Counted from the stretch's first letter, positions 7,982-15,308 are shown. The stretch is DNA of 34,415 nucleotides from CAYVBW01 sp964449995 (GCA_964449995.1 CAYVBW010000010.1:1-34415), one strand, 5' to 3'. The notes: generated from the letters alone by a model not told the origin. A program made the numbers and translations.

Positions 7982-9262
7982 TTAAGCCTTTATGGATTTT
8001 GTTATTATATACTTTCTGAGATATCCGAAACAAAGAATTGCCACCAGTGATTCTGTAAGCACCACTGCTAAAGCACTGCCACTAATGGAGAATGTCTTTG
8101 TCAATACAACGAATACAAGAATATGAAATAGTGATGCTATGACAACGATTTTAGAAATGATTTTAGATCTGCCAAAAGCCAGCAAACCCTGGGTACCGAA
8201 TATATTGGTTAAACTCATAATGAATGGTAAAATTGCCATAATTCTAATCACTGATACTGAAGGATAAAACTGTTCACCTAGAATTAAACGCACTATTAAG
8301 GGCGCAAAGATTAGGAGCGACAATGAGATTGATAGAGCAAATAAACTTAAAAGGAAGCCAATTTTTTTCAAAACTCGTAACCCGATTTCTTTAGAGTTAT
8401 CAAATAACCTACTTAGATGAGGATATGTTGCCTGTGAAATCGGGCTTAAAATATCTCTAAAGGCGGTCACTAATTTTTCAGCACTAGAATAATAACCAAC
8501 CATCTCATTAGAGGAAATTAGGCCTAATAAAAACACATTACTATTACTATAAAGGCTATGAAAAAGAGTTGAAACAAAAAGATAGTAGCCTTTTTTAAAT
8601 TGATCTAATACTGATTGAAAGGAATAGACTATTCTTATTTTAAAAATAAAGAGCGCACTGAATAAAGCTATTATGCCAGAAACTAAATAAGCGCCAGAGT
8701 TAATCAGTGGAACATAGATATAGTCAGCTTGATGATTAATAAAAACAAAAATCGGAATGATAAATAAAAATTTTACAATTACATTAATAATAGTAATATA
8801 CTTCATTTGCTGCATACCTTGAAAAAGCCACACTGGAAAAATCAAATTCCCCAAAACCATTATAAAAGTAAATACATAAAGTAAATATTCAGAAGAAAAT
8901 CGGGGAATAAAAGAAATCAGTAGCAAAAAAATTATTAAAGAAACTAAAAATAGAATTAACTTAATAATATATACTGAACAAAAAATCTCAGATACTTTAT
9001 CAATATTTTTTTTATTAATAGAAATTTCTCTAGTGGCAGAAAGCCTAAAGCCATATTCCGTGAATAACACAAAGTATGCAATAAAGGCCTTGGCAAACAT
9101 TACTAAGCCAAACTTATCTGGTCCCAAAACCCTTACTAAGTAAGGCAACGTAATGAGGGGAATGATATATCCCATAGCCCGCAGTGTTGACAAAGATAGA
9201 AAATTCTCGAACAGTAAGCGGTTTTTTTTAATAGTCTTTAGAAATTCGTTTAGATAATTCAT
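7982..9262 (-). CDS. Oligosaccharide flippase (Wzx/RfbX type)
   Basis: A 426-aa polytopic membrane protein of the MOP (MATE/polysaccharide transporter) superfamily, with about twelve hydrophobic helices. SLSTLRAMGYIIPLITLPYLVRVLGPDKFGLVMFA near residues 23-57 has the family's typical first-helix wording (P-L-x-R-x-L-G-x-x-x-F-G), and YGFRLSATREIS near 73-84 is the conserved loop after helix 2. It should flip undecaprenyl-linked repeat units made by the downstream transferases across the cytoplasmic membrane. It is first in the minus-strand unit ending at 2981. It is slightly short for the family but has no internal break. A second, unrelated-looking flippase is encoded at 15350-16693. Confidence 0.9.
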   Translation of the reverse strand: MNYLNEFLKTIKKNRLLFENFLSLSTLRAMGYIIPLITLPYLVRVLGPDKFGLVMFAKAFIAYFVLFTEYGFRLSATREISINKKNIDKVSEIFCSVYIIKLILFLVSLIIFLLLISFIPRFSSEYLLYVFTFIMVLGNLIFPVWLFQGMQQMKYITIINVIVKFLFIIPIFVFINHQADYIYVPLINSGAYLVSGIIALFSALFIFKIRIVYSFQSVLDQFKKGYYLFVSTLFHSLYSNSNVFLLGLISSNEMVGYYSSAEKLVTAFRDILSPISQATYPHLSRLFDNSKEIGLRVLKKIGFLLSLFALSISLSLLIFAPLIVRLILGEQFYPSVSVIRIMAILPFIMSLTNIFGTQGLLAFGRSKIISKIVVIASLFHILVFVVLTKTFSISGSALAVVLTESLVAILCFGYLRKYIITKSIKA

Positions 9263-9307
9263 TGTTTATAAACTACAGCCTTTCATTGACAGGTCGTTAT
9301 AATTTCA

Positions 9308-12094
9308 CTACTCTAACATACTTTTTTCAAAATAATAAATTTCCACGTTACTTTCATCCACATCCCTACCATGATGTTTGACAAAGTTATTATCAACATA
9401 GCTCCTAATTTCCCCTCTAATATGATAGCCCTTTCTAGTTTCCCAGGTAACCCAACCTGCTTCATACTTACTTAGTTCTTCTAAAAAATCCTCGAATTTG
9501 TATTGCCGATTTTTTAATAAACTAATCCCTTTTAAATCATCGCCAAGTTCACGAAGATAATAAGCCCTGGCATACTGGCCAAACAGAACTTCTTTCTCTG
9601 GGTTATAGTTATCAATAATGATTTGATAAGCTTCACTATAGTTTCCATAACCATGGCGAGTTCCGTAAAGTCGTTGGACTCTATTTATAAAACCCAATAA
9701 AACAGAGAATATTAAGAAAAATGATAACAAAATCTTCACTTTTTTTAAATTAAATATTTTCAATAACGCTAAATATAAGAAAAAAATTAATAAGATAGAT
9801 ATCGGTACTATGTGTGAGATATATAAAAAGCCAGCATATCTATCTGCAAACCAAATAAAAAATATTGCTGAAAAAAGTATTAAGGAATAGAAGTAGGCCA
9901 GTTCTTTATTTTTTTGCTTTAAAAAAACAAAGAGGCTAATAAAGCCTAATACTAAATAGCTAATCCCTAGCCCAACCCCGACCGGAAAATTACTTAGATA
10001 ATTTAAATAAATAGAATTTACTCTACCCATTAATGACAGGTGAGCTGAAAAACGATCAATTACGCCAAGCCGATAGCAAATAATTAAAGAGAGAAATCCA
10101 AAAATTGTCAGCAAAATATATTTTGGATTCTTTTCAGAAAAGGCTAAATAAATCGCGAATAATAAAAGTGATGGCAAAATCACTAGCGAGTTGATATGAA
10201 TGTGGTAGTTGAAATACAAAAGCGGTAAAGCTAACAGCAAAAATATCCAGTTAAAATCAAGATATTTATTTATTAATTGGTTAAGCCACTTAAGCTTAAA
10301 ATCAATTTTATTTGATTCAGTAATGCCACGATATAAACAGTAAAACAACAGCAAGAATATTGGCAATAAAACAGCATACATTCTGGTGTAGCGAAAAATA
10401 GTAATAAAGGCTGGATTGAGGGCGTAGGAAAAAGCAATCAGTAAAGATAATTTTTTATCCTTCCAAAAATATTTACTTGTAAAGTAAACACTGGTTAGAA
10501 AAATTAAGCCAAACACCACTGACACTATGCGAGCGGACCACTCTGAAATACCAAAAATCCTAAAAGATTGTGCTATTAGCCAAGTATGAGGCCAAGCTCT
10601 GGTATAAAGTCTTTTTCCTTGCTTTTGACCTAGCCAATCCCACACGTAATATTCAGATGTATGATAATATCCAGCAGCAGCCCCTACTACTTGATACTCA
10701 TCCTCTCTAAAATCATGACCGATGTTGTATGAAAAAACTACAACCCCCAGCAGTATCACAGCCAACAATCCCAAGCTGTATTTCCAGCCCTCTTGGTACA
10801 TCCATCTCACCATATTTTTTAATAAGGGCACTTTATTGATGGTGGGGTACTTGTTTTTAAATTCCTGCCTTCTTTTTAACTCAGTTGACTTTTCTGTTTC
10901 TGTTTGTCTTTCTGATTCTCGAGTTAGCCTGTCTTGGTTTAAATAAAGTAAAATAGAGCCCAAAACCGCTGTAATTAAAATGCTGTAGGTACTAAAAATG
11001 TTATCAAAAAGTTGATATCTAGTATAAATTTGCAAAAAGGAATTGAGCGCGATCAGCGCAAAGTATCCTAAAAAACTAGCCTTAATTGCTTTTTCAAAAC
11101 CTTTACCTTTCAGGGCGCTTATCATCACTGCCAGCGATAGTAAGAAGTGAGCAACAAGCAGGAGTGAGGCCTCATCTCTTTTTAAAACCTGATTAAACTT
11201 AGTAGCAATATTGTCATAAATAGAGCTAATGCTCGACCTAATGTCACCCCTAACATAAACGTATCTATGAAAATAATTAATTTTCTGATCTTGTGTTGTC
11301 TCTACAGCTAGAAATACCCCGTGGGTAGTGTTATTAACTTGATTTTTTCCCTCAAGCTCAAAAACGTATTTTTTTTCTGCAGAATCATCAATGGTGGGAA
11401 AGCCAAATTGAAAAAAATCGTCTTCCAGCACTTTCTCAAATTGATACTGGTTTACAGCAAGCCACTCATCTTGGCCTGCTTCCTTGATGCGAAACTCCAA
11501 CTCTAACGGTTGTGGAAAAAACCATACATCATCTTCCAAAAACTCCTCATCAGCCAGCAACAAAGCCTCTTCCTTTACTTCCTCTATTTCCTCAACTTCA
11601 ATCTCCAGTACCTCACCGTCCTCAATGGCCAACAGTGCTTCTTTCATCGCCAGCTGTACACCCATAGTACCAAGCTTATCGGAACTAGCACTAAACTCTT
11701 GCCTCACCACTTGGTTATTGACCAGCCAGACAGTTTTTTCAGGGTAAAATCGACCTAAATGCTCTTCATAAACCAGCGGACTACCATATTGAAACAGGGC
11801 ATAAATAACTAAAAATAAAGCCAGCAGTGCAATATTAGCCACGCTCCAGTTAAAAAATTTTTTTCGTTGGTGAACTGTACTGAGGCTATGAAAATAAAGT
11901 CTTTTAAGATGATTAAAATTGAGAATAACAAGTAAACTGCTGGAGCCAAAAACGGCCAAAGACAAAGTGCTGTTATTAAAGTTCAATCCTATGGGAAATA
12001 AATTTAAAAACGTGGTAGCGGTGGATAAAATAAACAAACTCCATAAGAAAATATGTAGCGCTCTCAGTAGTTTATTTACTTGTTTATTCTTCAT
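9308..12094 (-). CDS. Large GT-C (GT39/PMT_2-like) membrane glycosyltransferase with extra N-terminal half
   Basis: A 928-aa protein in two parts. Residues 1-105 hold about three hydrophobic helices. Residues ~105-290 are mostly outside the membrane and contain a very acidic stretch (EVLEIEVEEIEEVKEEALL, near 165-180). Further helices lie near 310-385, followed by a charged linker rich in Arg/Glu (390-425). From ~440 a GT-C architecture begins: one helix, then a loop with HDFREDEYQVVG (~460), whose DE pair fits the catalytic acidic site of PMT_2/ArnT-like enzymes, then many helices. FRYTRMYAVLLPIF resembles the R-Y family block after the second loop region. Such enzymes use polyprenyl-phosphate sugars on the outer face. 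The N-terminal half is not a domain I recognise. It is last in a four-gene unit, two bases after the TIG-like gene. Confidence 0.8.
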   Translation of the reverse strand: MKNKQVNKLLRALHIFLWSLFILSTATTFLNLFPIGLNFNNSTLSLAVFGSSSLLVILNFNHLKRLYFHSLSTVHQRKKFFNWSVANIALLALFLVIYALFQYGSPLVYEEHLGRFYPEKTVWLVNNQVVRQEFSASSDKLGTMGVQLAMKEALLAIEDGEVLEIEVEEIEEVKEEALLLADEEFLEDDVWFFPQPLELEFRIKEAGQDEWLAVNQYQFEKVLEDDFFQFGFPTIDDSAEKKYVFELEGKNQVNNTTHGVFLAVETTQDQKINYFHRYVYVRGDIRSSISSIYDNIATKFNQVLKRDEASLLLVAHFLLSLAVMISALKGKGFEKAIKASFLGYFALIALNSFLQIYTRYQLFDNIFSTYSILITAVLGSILLYLNQDRLTRESERQTETEKSTELKRRQEFKNKYPTINKVPLLKNMVRWMYQEGWKYSLGLLAVILLGVVVFSYNIGHDFREDEYQVVGAAAGYYHTSEYYVWDWLGQKQGKRLYTRAWPHTWLIAQSFRIFGISEWSARIVSVVFGLIFLTSVYFTSKYFWKDKKLSLLIAFSYALNPAFITIFRYTRMYAVLLPIFLLLFYCLYRGITESNKIDFKLKWLNQLINKYLDFNWIFLLLALPLLYFNYHIHINSLVILPSLLLFAIYLAFSEKNPKYILLTIFGFLSLIICYRLGVIDRFSAHLSLMGRVNSIYLNYLSNFPVGVGLGISYLVLGFISLFVFLKQKNKELAYFYSLILFSAIFFIWFADRYAGFLYISHIVPISILLIFFLYLALLKIFNLKKVKILLSFFLIFSVLLGFINRVQRLYGTRHGYGNYSEAYQIIIDNYNPEKEVLFGQYARAYYLRELGDDLKGISLLKNRQYKFEDFLEELSKYEAGWVTWETRKGYHIRGEIRSYVDNNFVKHHGRDVDESNVEIYYFEKSMLE

Positions 12095-12096
12095 AT

Positions 12097-12693
12097 TTAT
12101 TTATGCAATGTATCTGGATCCCTGATTTCAAAAGGCCAGCCTTCACTAATATTACCTCTGGCGTTTTCTACCACTAATTCTCCCTTAAAATACTTTTCTG
12201 GCACTGGTTGCTTGACTAAAATTTCAGTATCTGACCAGCGGTGGTTAGTAAATTCTAATTCTTCCACCCTGACGCTGCCTGCCTGCCAGTCGTGTCCAAA
12301 GTTTTTCCCAGTGATCTTGATGGGCATCCCCTGAATTGACCAATTAGAGGAGATATTAAATATTCTGGGATATTTTTGAAGCTCTTGATAATGTCGGTCA
12401 TAAAAAAAGTTACCAGTGAGGGTTAATAATAAGATAATTAAAGGCAGGATTAATGTTTGATAAGTAACAGTGTTTTTTCTTAATAGCTGTATCACAGAAA
12501 AAACTACTATAAAGCATCCCAGCAGCAACCAAGTTTTTTGTTGTGGAGTAATGGCCGGCACTACCAGCCAATGCTCTGTTAAGAAATACTCTGTGGGCAT
12601 AATAATAACCAAATAAAGAACCAACGACAGACTCGCAATTAAGCCTGCTTTCATTAAAACATATTCAGAAATCTTATTTGTATCTGTGATCAT
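12097..12693 (-). CDS. Three-helix membrane protein with C-terminal IPT/TIG-like domain
   Basis: A 198-aa protein. Hydrophobic helices lie near residues 15-37, 50-68 and 77-95, then an extracytoplasmic C-terminal domain of about 90 residues. That domain reads like an IPT/TIG immunoglobulin-like fold: IQGMPIKITGKNFG (about 118-131), a strand with VRVEELEF, WSDTEILVKQPVP and GELVVENARGNIS, matching the 'vtI-G-nFg ... sdteI-v-vP ... v-V-n-G-S' pattern. I know of no standard role for such a small anchored TIG domain; glycan or protein binding next to the GT-C enzymes is the natural guess. It is separated by six bases from the 97-aa gene upstream and two bases from the GT-C gene downstream, so it is almost certainly co-expressed. 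Confidence 0.6.
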   Translation of the reverse strand: MITDTNKISEYVLMKAGLIASLSLVLYLVIIMPTEYFLTEHWLVVPAITPQQKTWLLLGCFIVVFSVIQLLRKNTVTYQTLILPLIILLLTLTGNFFYDRHYQELQKYPRIFNISSNWSIQGMPIKITGKNFGHDWQAGSVRVEELEFTNHRWSDTEILVKQPVPEKYFKGELVVENARGNISEGWPFEIRDPDTLHK

Positions 12694-12699
12694 TGATTG

Positions 12700-12993
12700 T
12701 TATTTATTGTCATTAGAGTCAGTTTCTTCAGGACTAACAAAGCCCTGCTTGTCTGCATCAGCCCACACCGAGCTACATTCTACTAAACGGCCACCGTCTG
12801 GGCCTGGCTGCCAGTTATAGCATAATCTATTATCAGTAATTTGCTTTCTGTTAGTTCCGGGCAATGGTACTTCCGTCTGAAATTCTTCGGGAATCTCTTC
12901 TGTGGGAGTGGTTCTTTCTTGGCCAGGATCGGCATAATCATGGTTTTTTCTTGACCACACTAATTTGCTAGAGTCAGGTTTTGTTTCAGGCAT
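12700..12993 (-). CDS. Small hydrophilic protein of unknown function
   Basis: About 97 aa from the ATG at 12993, which begins two bases after the stop of the upstream GT-C gene; a GTG at 13018-13020 would extend it by nine residues into that gene. I do not recognise a family. The protein is rich in Pro, Glu, Asp, Thr and Asn, has no signal peptide or membrane helix, and has two cysteines (in RLCYNWQPGPDGG and VECSSVWAD) that could form a disulfide or bind a metal. Tight placement between two membrane-protein genes in one reading direction supports that it is real and acts with them. Alternatively it could be a linker-like accessory peptide. Confidence 0.5.
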   Translation of the reverse strand: MPETKPDSSKLVWSRKNHDYADPGQERTTPTEEIPEEFQTEVPLPGTNRKQITDNRLCYNWQPGPDGGRLVECSSVWADADKQGFVSPEETDSNDNK

Positions 12994-12995
12994 TG

Positions 12996-14684
12996 CTATT
13001 GATTTAATTGATATAACCACAACCTATCTATTTTATCTATAAATTTAGCTTCCTGCATCTCCTGCGTGGTGATTAAATAATTGCGACAGTTAGGATTAAG
13101 CTGATTGTCAGGGGTTAAATAATTTACTTGTCCGGCTTGGGTGTAGAACAATAAGGCCTCATAATGCAGTTCCTGCTCCAGCCATAGACATTTTGGTAGG
13201 TTTATTTCTTGATAAATTTGCCCGATCTTTTTTGCTTCTGGATAAGGAATGTCACTCTTGGGAAAGGCGATTGTAAATGAAATCAAAGAAAACACTAAAG
13301 AAAAAGCTAAGATCCAAGATGGGTGTTTTATAAAAGATGACATTGATAACCGGGGCCATTTTTTTACCAACAGCAAGCAAAAGGCTATCAGCATTGATAC
13401 TAACCCGTAGGCAATGGCAATGGTGTTTGTTTGAAATCTAAATAGCGGTAGCGAAGCTAAAACCACTATCAAGGCAATATTAATTAACCTTTGCTTACGC
13501 TCCACCAAATAATCTTTAACTGAAAAATAAATATATCCAGCTACTCCAGGTATTGCCGGTAGTACATACCACCAAACCTTGCTATTAGAGTAAGAAAATA
13601 AACCCAGTGTCCCAACTATATAAAACAGTAATGTGATTTTTTGCCAGCTTAATTTTCGCTTTAGCAGATCATACACAGCCAAGCTTGCAAACAATACCCA
13701 GCCAGGTCTAAAACTATCAAACCACCAGCGGATATACCAATAAAAGGGAGCAGCTTGCGACTGATCGCTTCCGCCAATTTTTGATGCTCCCGGACTAGCT
13801 ACATAACTTCCAAAATAGGATCTAAAAAAATAATCAAAGCCATGCCTCATTGCTAGCGGAACCAGCCAAGGTAGAAGGGTAATGCCTGTAGTTACAAACA
13901 GGGTTAGCAAGTTTTTTAATGAAATTTTATGAGCATAAAACAAATACGGCACAGGTGCTAAAAAAACCACTGCTGGTTGACCTTTTGACATAATTGCCAA
14001 ACCCAAACTCACTCCTGAGGCTATTAGATATGTCTTTTTTTGGGACTCTGCAAATAAAATCAACAACAACAGGGCAAAGGCTGTAAAACTGGCTACAGCA
14101 GTATCTAGATGAGCCATCTGCATGCTTTGCCACCAATCATAGGCAGTCACAAAACATAACAGAGCAATAATGAGGGCAATAGTACAGCTAAAGCTATTTT
14201 TAGAGTCCTTGTTTTTTTCAAGCACTTGATGTTGCATCATAAAATAGCCAAGACTGGCAATTCCTAGCAAACCAAATAAAAAACTAGGTAAGCGATAAGA
14301 CCACTCACTATCGCTAAAAACACTTGTTAAGGCCATGGTGTTAAACACCAGTGGCGGGCGGCTAGGAACAGGGCATAGAGTTTTAGAAGAGTCAAGGGCA
14401 TAAGTATAACGCTGATTGGCATGGGTTATTTGTAGCGGTGCATCTAAGGTTGAATCCAAGTGATTACAGCGATTAGTGGGCCCTCCCACTAGAGGAGAAA
14501 TGTAGTACTGATGCAAGCGCATATTGCGCGCACCTTCTGCTCTATGCGCCTCATCAAAATCATGAAAGGGGAGAGTCACCATGTTATGCCAAGCCATAAC
14601 TGAAAATAGTAGAAAAAAACCAATTAAGAGCAGCAGTGATAATTGAAACCTACTACCTTTAAATAAAGGCTGTTTGAAAAACAT
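12996..14684 (-). CDS. GT-C (GT39/PMT_2, ArnT-like) membrane glycosyltransferase
   Basis: A 562-aa polytopic protein with the GT-C layout. Helix 1 (about 17-35) is followed by a loop with HDFDEAHRAEGARNMRLH (about 37-54). The FDEA..AE.AR pattern is the hallmark catalytic loop of ArnT/PMT_2 enzymes, which use polyprenyl-phosphate-linked sugars. SRPPLVFNTMAL (about 107-118) and YRLPSFLFGLLG (about 130-141) match the family's P-L and R-x-x-S/P-x-x-x-G blocks. About eleven helices follow, with a short soluble C-terminus from ~480. It probably glycosylates a lipid, protein or glycan outside the membrane; the acceptor is unknown. It is first in the four-gene minus-strand unit, with a TATAAT six bases before the ATG. 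Confidence 0.85.
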   Translation of the reverse strand: MFFKQPLFKGSRFQLSLLLLIGFFLLFSVMAWHNMVTLPFHDFDEAHRAEGARNMRLHQYYISPLVGGPTNRCNHLDSTLDAPLQITHANQRYTYALDSSKTLCPVPSRPPLVFNTMALTSVFSDSEWSYRLPSFLFGLLGIASLGYFMMQHQVLEKNKDSKNSFSCTIALIIALLCFVTAYDWWQSMQMAHLDTAVASFTAFALLLLILFAESQKKTYLIASGVSLGLAIMSKGQPAVVFLAPVPYLFYAHKISLKNLLTLFVTTGITLLPWLVPLAMRHGFDYFFRSYFGSYVASPGASKIGGSDQSQAAPFYWYIRWWFDSFRPGWVLFASLAVYDLLKRKLSWQKITLLFYIVGTLGLFSYSNSKVWWYVLPAIPGVAGYIYFSVKDYLVERKQRLINIALIVVLASLPLFRFQTNTIAIAYGLVSMLIAFCLLLVKKWPRLSMSSFIKHPSWILAFSLVFSLISFTIAFPKSDIPYPEAKKIGQIYQEINLPKCLWLEQELHYEALLFYTQAGQVNYLTPDNQLNPNCRNYLITTQEMQEAKFIDKIDRLWLYQLNQ

Positions 14685-14690
14685 GTTTTA

Positions 14691-14696
14691 ATTATA
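14691..14696 (-). promoter_or_regulatory. -10 box of a probable leaderless promoter for the GT-C unit
   Basis: Read on the minus strand, a perfect TATAAT occupies 14696 to 14691 and the ATG starts at 14684, leaving six bases. Transcription would begin at or next to the start codon. A weak TTTCCT sits at -35 spacing (17 bases). There is no Shine-Dalgarno. Confidence 0.5.
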
Positions 14697-14788
14697 GCGG
14701 GTTTTGGTTAGATAGGAAATTTAAAAAAATGTAGCAATGAATTAGAAAAAAAGCCATTGTTTGAGCAGAGGAAAGAGAAGGTGATGGC

Positions 14789-14827
14789 GCCACCCGGACT
14801 CATCATCATTGATGAGTCCTAGGTGGC
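14789..14827. terminator. Long near-perfect hairpin downstream of the 68-aa gene
   Basis: The outer stem GCCACC/GGTGGC (14789-14794 with 14822-14827) continues through a small C versus TA internal loop into a perfect 10-bp stem, GGACTCATCA/TGATGAGTCC (14796-14805 with 14810-14819), closed by a TCAT tetraloop. It lies 17 bases past the stop of the minus-strand gene. No T-run follows immediately on either strand; the nearest minus-strand T7 is at 14752-14746. It may protect the 3' end or act with that T-run as a terminator. Confidence 0.55.
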
Positions 14828-14843
14828 ATGGTGGAAGGACAAG

Positions 14844-15050
14844 CTAGTAATATATGGTGTTACCGTCCTTATCCTTCCTAGGATTGATCCCGACTTCCTT
14901 GTCTTCTTCAGGCTTGAGATTGGATTCTCTGGCTGGAGTTTTGGGCAATGCTTCCTCCTCTGGAGGAGGAGCGCGCCTAACCCCAATTATTGCCAAAACA
15001 ACCAAACACGCAAGGAGAAGAACGACAAGCAGTTCAGCTTCCGTACCCAT
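14844..15050 (-). CDS. Small single-pass membrane protein, 68 aa, unknown function
   Basis: Residues 7-24 (LLVVLLLACLVVLAIIGV) form one transmembrane helix. RR follows at the cytoplasmic edge, then a proline/glutamate stretch (APPPEEEALPKTP) and a charged tail ending in TIYY. Topology is probably N-out, C-in. I recognise no family. Evidence that it is real: GGGAGG at 15061-15056 is five bases from the ATG, the only strong Shine-Dalgarno I found in the window; a TTGACT-N16-TATAAT promoter lies upstream on the same strand; and a hairpin follows the stop. Overlapping plus-strand frames lack these signals. The DNA looks more G+C-rich than its neighbours. It lies inside the 14-bp inverted repeats. 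A small regulator or envelope peptide is possible; function is unknown. Confidence 0.65.
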   Translation of the reverse strand: MGTEAELLVVLLLACLVVLAIIGVRRAPPPEEEALPKTPARESNLKPEEDKEVGINPRKDKDGNTIYY

Positions 15051-15061
15051 CTCTACCTCCC

Positions 15062-15129
15062 TTAATTAAGACCCCAAAGCTAGTCGCAATCTTTTAGTAA
15101 TTACGCTTAAGTCTGGAGTCTTAAATTAA
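15062..15129 (-). promoter_or_regulatory. Structured 5' leader element ending directly at the Shine-Dalgarno
   Basis: On the minus-strand RNA the segment from 15129 to 15115 pairs with 15075 to 15062: fourteen pairs with one bulged U (15123) and one G-U pair. Inside, CGUAAU/AUUGCG and AAGC/GCUU can form a second helix. The outer stem ends one base before GGGAGG (15061-15056), so its folding could control ribosome access. It matches no riboswitch or leader class I recognise. Confidence 0.5.
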
Positions 15130-15166
15130 CTATCAAACAATGGCTTATTAAAGAACTGTATCTCAA

Positions 15167-15197
15167 AGAAGCAGAATTTCGCCATGAAACAGCTTCT
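15167..15197 (-). other. Small stem-loop in the leader of the 68-aa gene
   Basis: AGAAGC at 15167-15172 is complementary to GCTTCT at 15192-15197, and between them TTTC/GAAA can extend the helix around a five-base loop. It lies about ten bases after the predicted transcription start on the minus strand and may be the 5'-terminal hairpin of that transcript. Confidence 0.3.
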
Positions 15198-15213
15198 CTG
15201 AAAATACGCATTT

Positions 15214-15241
15214 ATTATATAAAAATACCCCGATAAGTCAA
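15214..15241 (-). promoter_or_regulatory. Sigma-70-like promoter for the 68-aa gene
   Basis: On the minus strand TTGACT (15241-15236) is followed after 16 bases by TATAAT (15219-15214). The predicted start near 15207 gives a leader of roughly 155 bases containing the hairpin, one arm of the inverted repeat and the structured element. This is the best match to a consensus promoter in the window. Confidence 0.6.
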
Positions 15242-15308
15242 TTTTTATGAGCATTTAGCCACTAAATAATGCGAAAAAAAGGTTATTTTTTTATTTCCCG
15301 CTTTGCCA

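Larger units (their letters stand above)
14751..15146. repeat. Cassette bounded by perfect 14-bp inverted repeats
   Basis: AAGCCATTGTTTGA at 14751-14764 recurs as its exact reverse complement at 15133-15146. The 396-bp interval holds exactly one convincing gene (68-aa membrane protein, minus strand), its structured leader and a 39-base 3' hairpin. On the minus strand the distal arm runs straight into seven T residues, so the arms could also pair in the transcript as a long-range closing stem before a U-tract. I see no clear target-site duplication and no transposase. The repeat is seen directly; mobile-element or RNA-closing-stem status is inference. Confidence 0.6.

Noticed and set aside
11484..11758. 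Plus-strand Ser/Asn-rich frames inside the 928-aa gene
   Set aside because: They are the antisense reading of the acidic Glu/Leu-rich segment; the minus-strand gene is unbroken through the region.
12994..13020. GTG start at 13020 for the 97-aa protein
   Set aside because: It would overlap the upstream GT-C gene by 25 bases, while the ATG at 12993 starts two bases after that gene's stop.
14796..14865. Hammerhead ribozyme: TGATGAG followed by GTCC and a downstream GGAC
   Set aside because: The CUGAUGA-stem-GAAA core is incomplete: the base after GGAC starts AAGC, not GAAA, and no cleavage-site stem fits. On the minus strand TGATGAG also lacks a GAAA partner. The motif is better explained as part of the perfect hairpin.
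14823..15069. Plus-strand reading frames of 71-80 codons in the same place as the 68-aa gene
   Set aside because: They have no promoter or ribosome-binding signal and run antisense to the well-supported minus-strand gene; Ser/Arg-rich composition looks like a shadow.
14751..15146. Known large ncRNA (RNase P RNA or tmRNA) because of the closing 14-bp stem and length near 400
   Set aside because: I found no RNase P core blocks in conserved order and no tmRNA-type T-arm/acceptor end on either strand, while one strand has a promoter, Shine-Dalgarno and clean reading frame.
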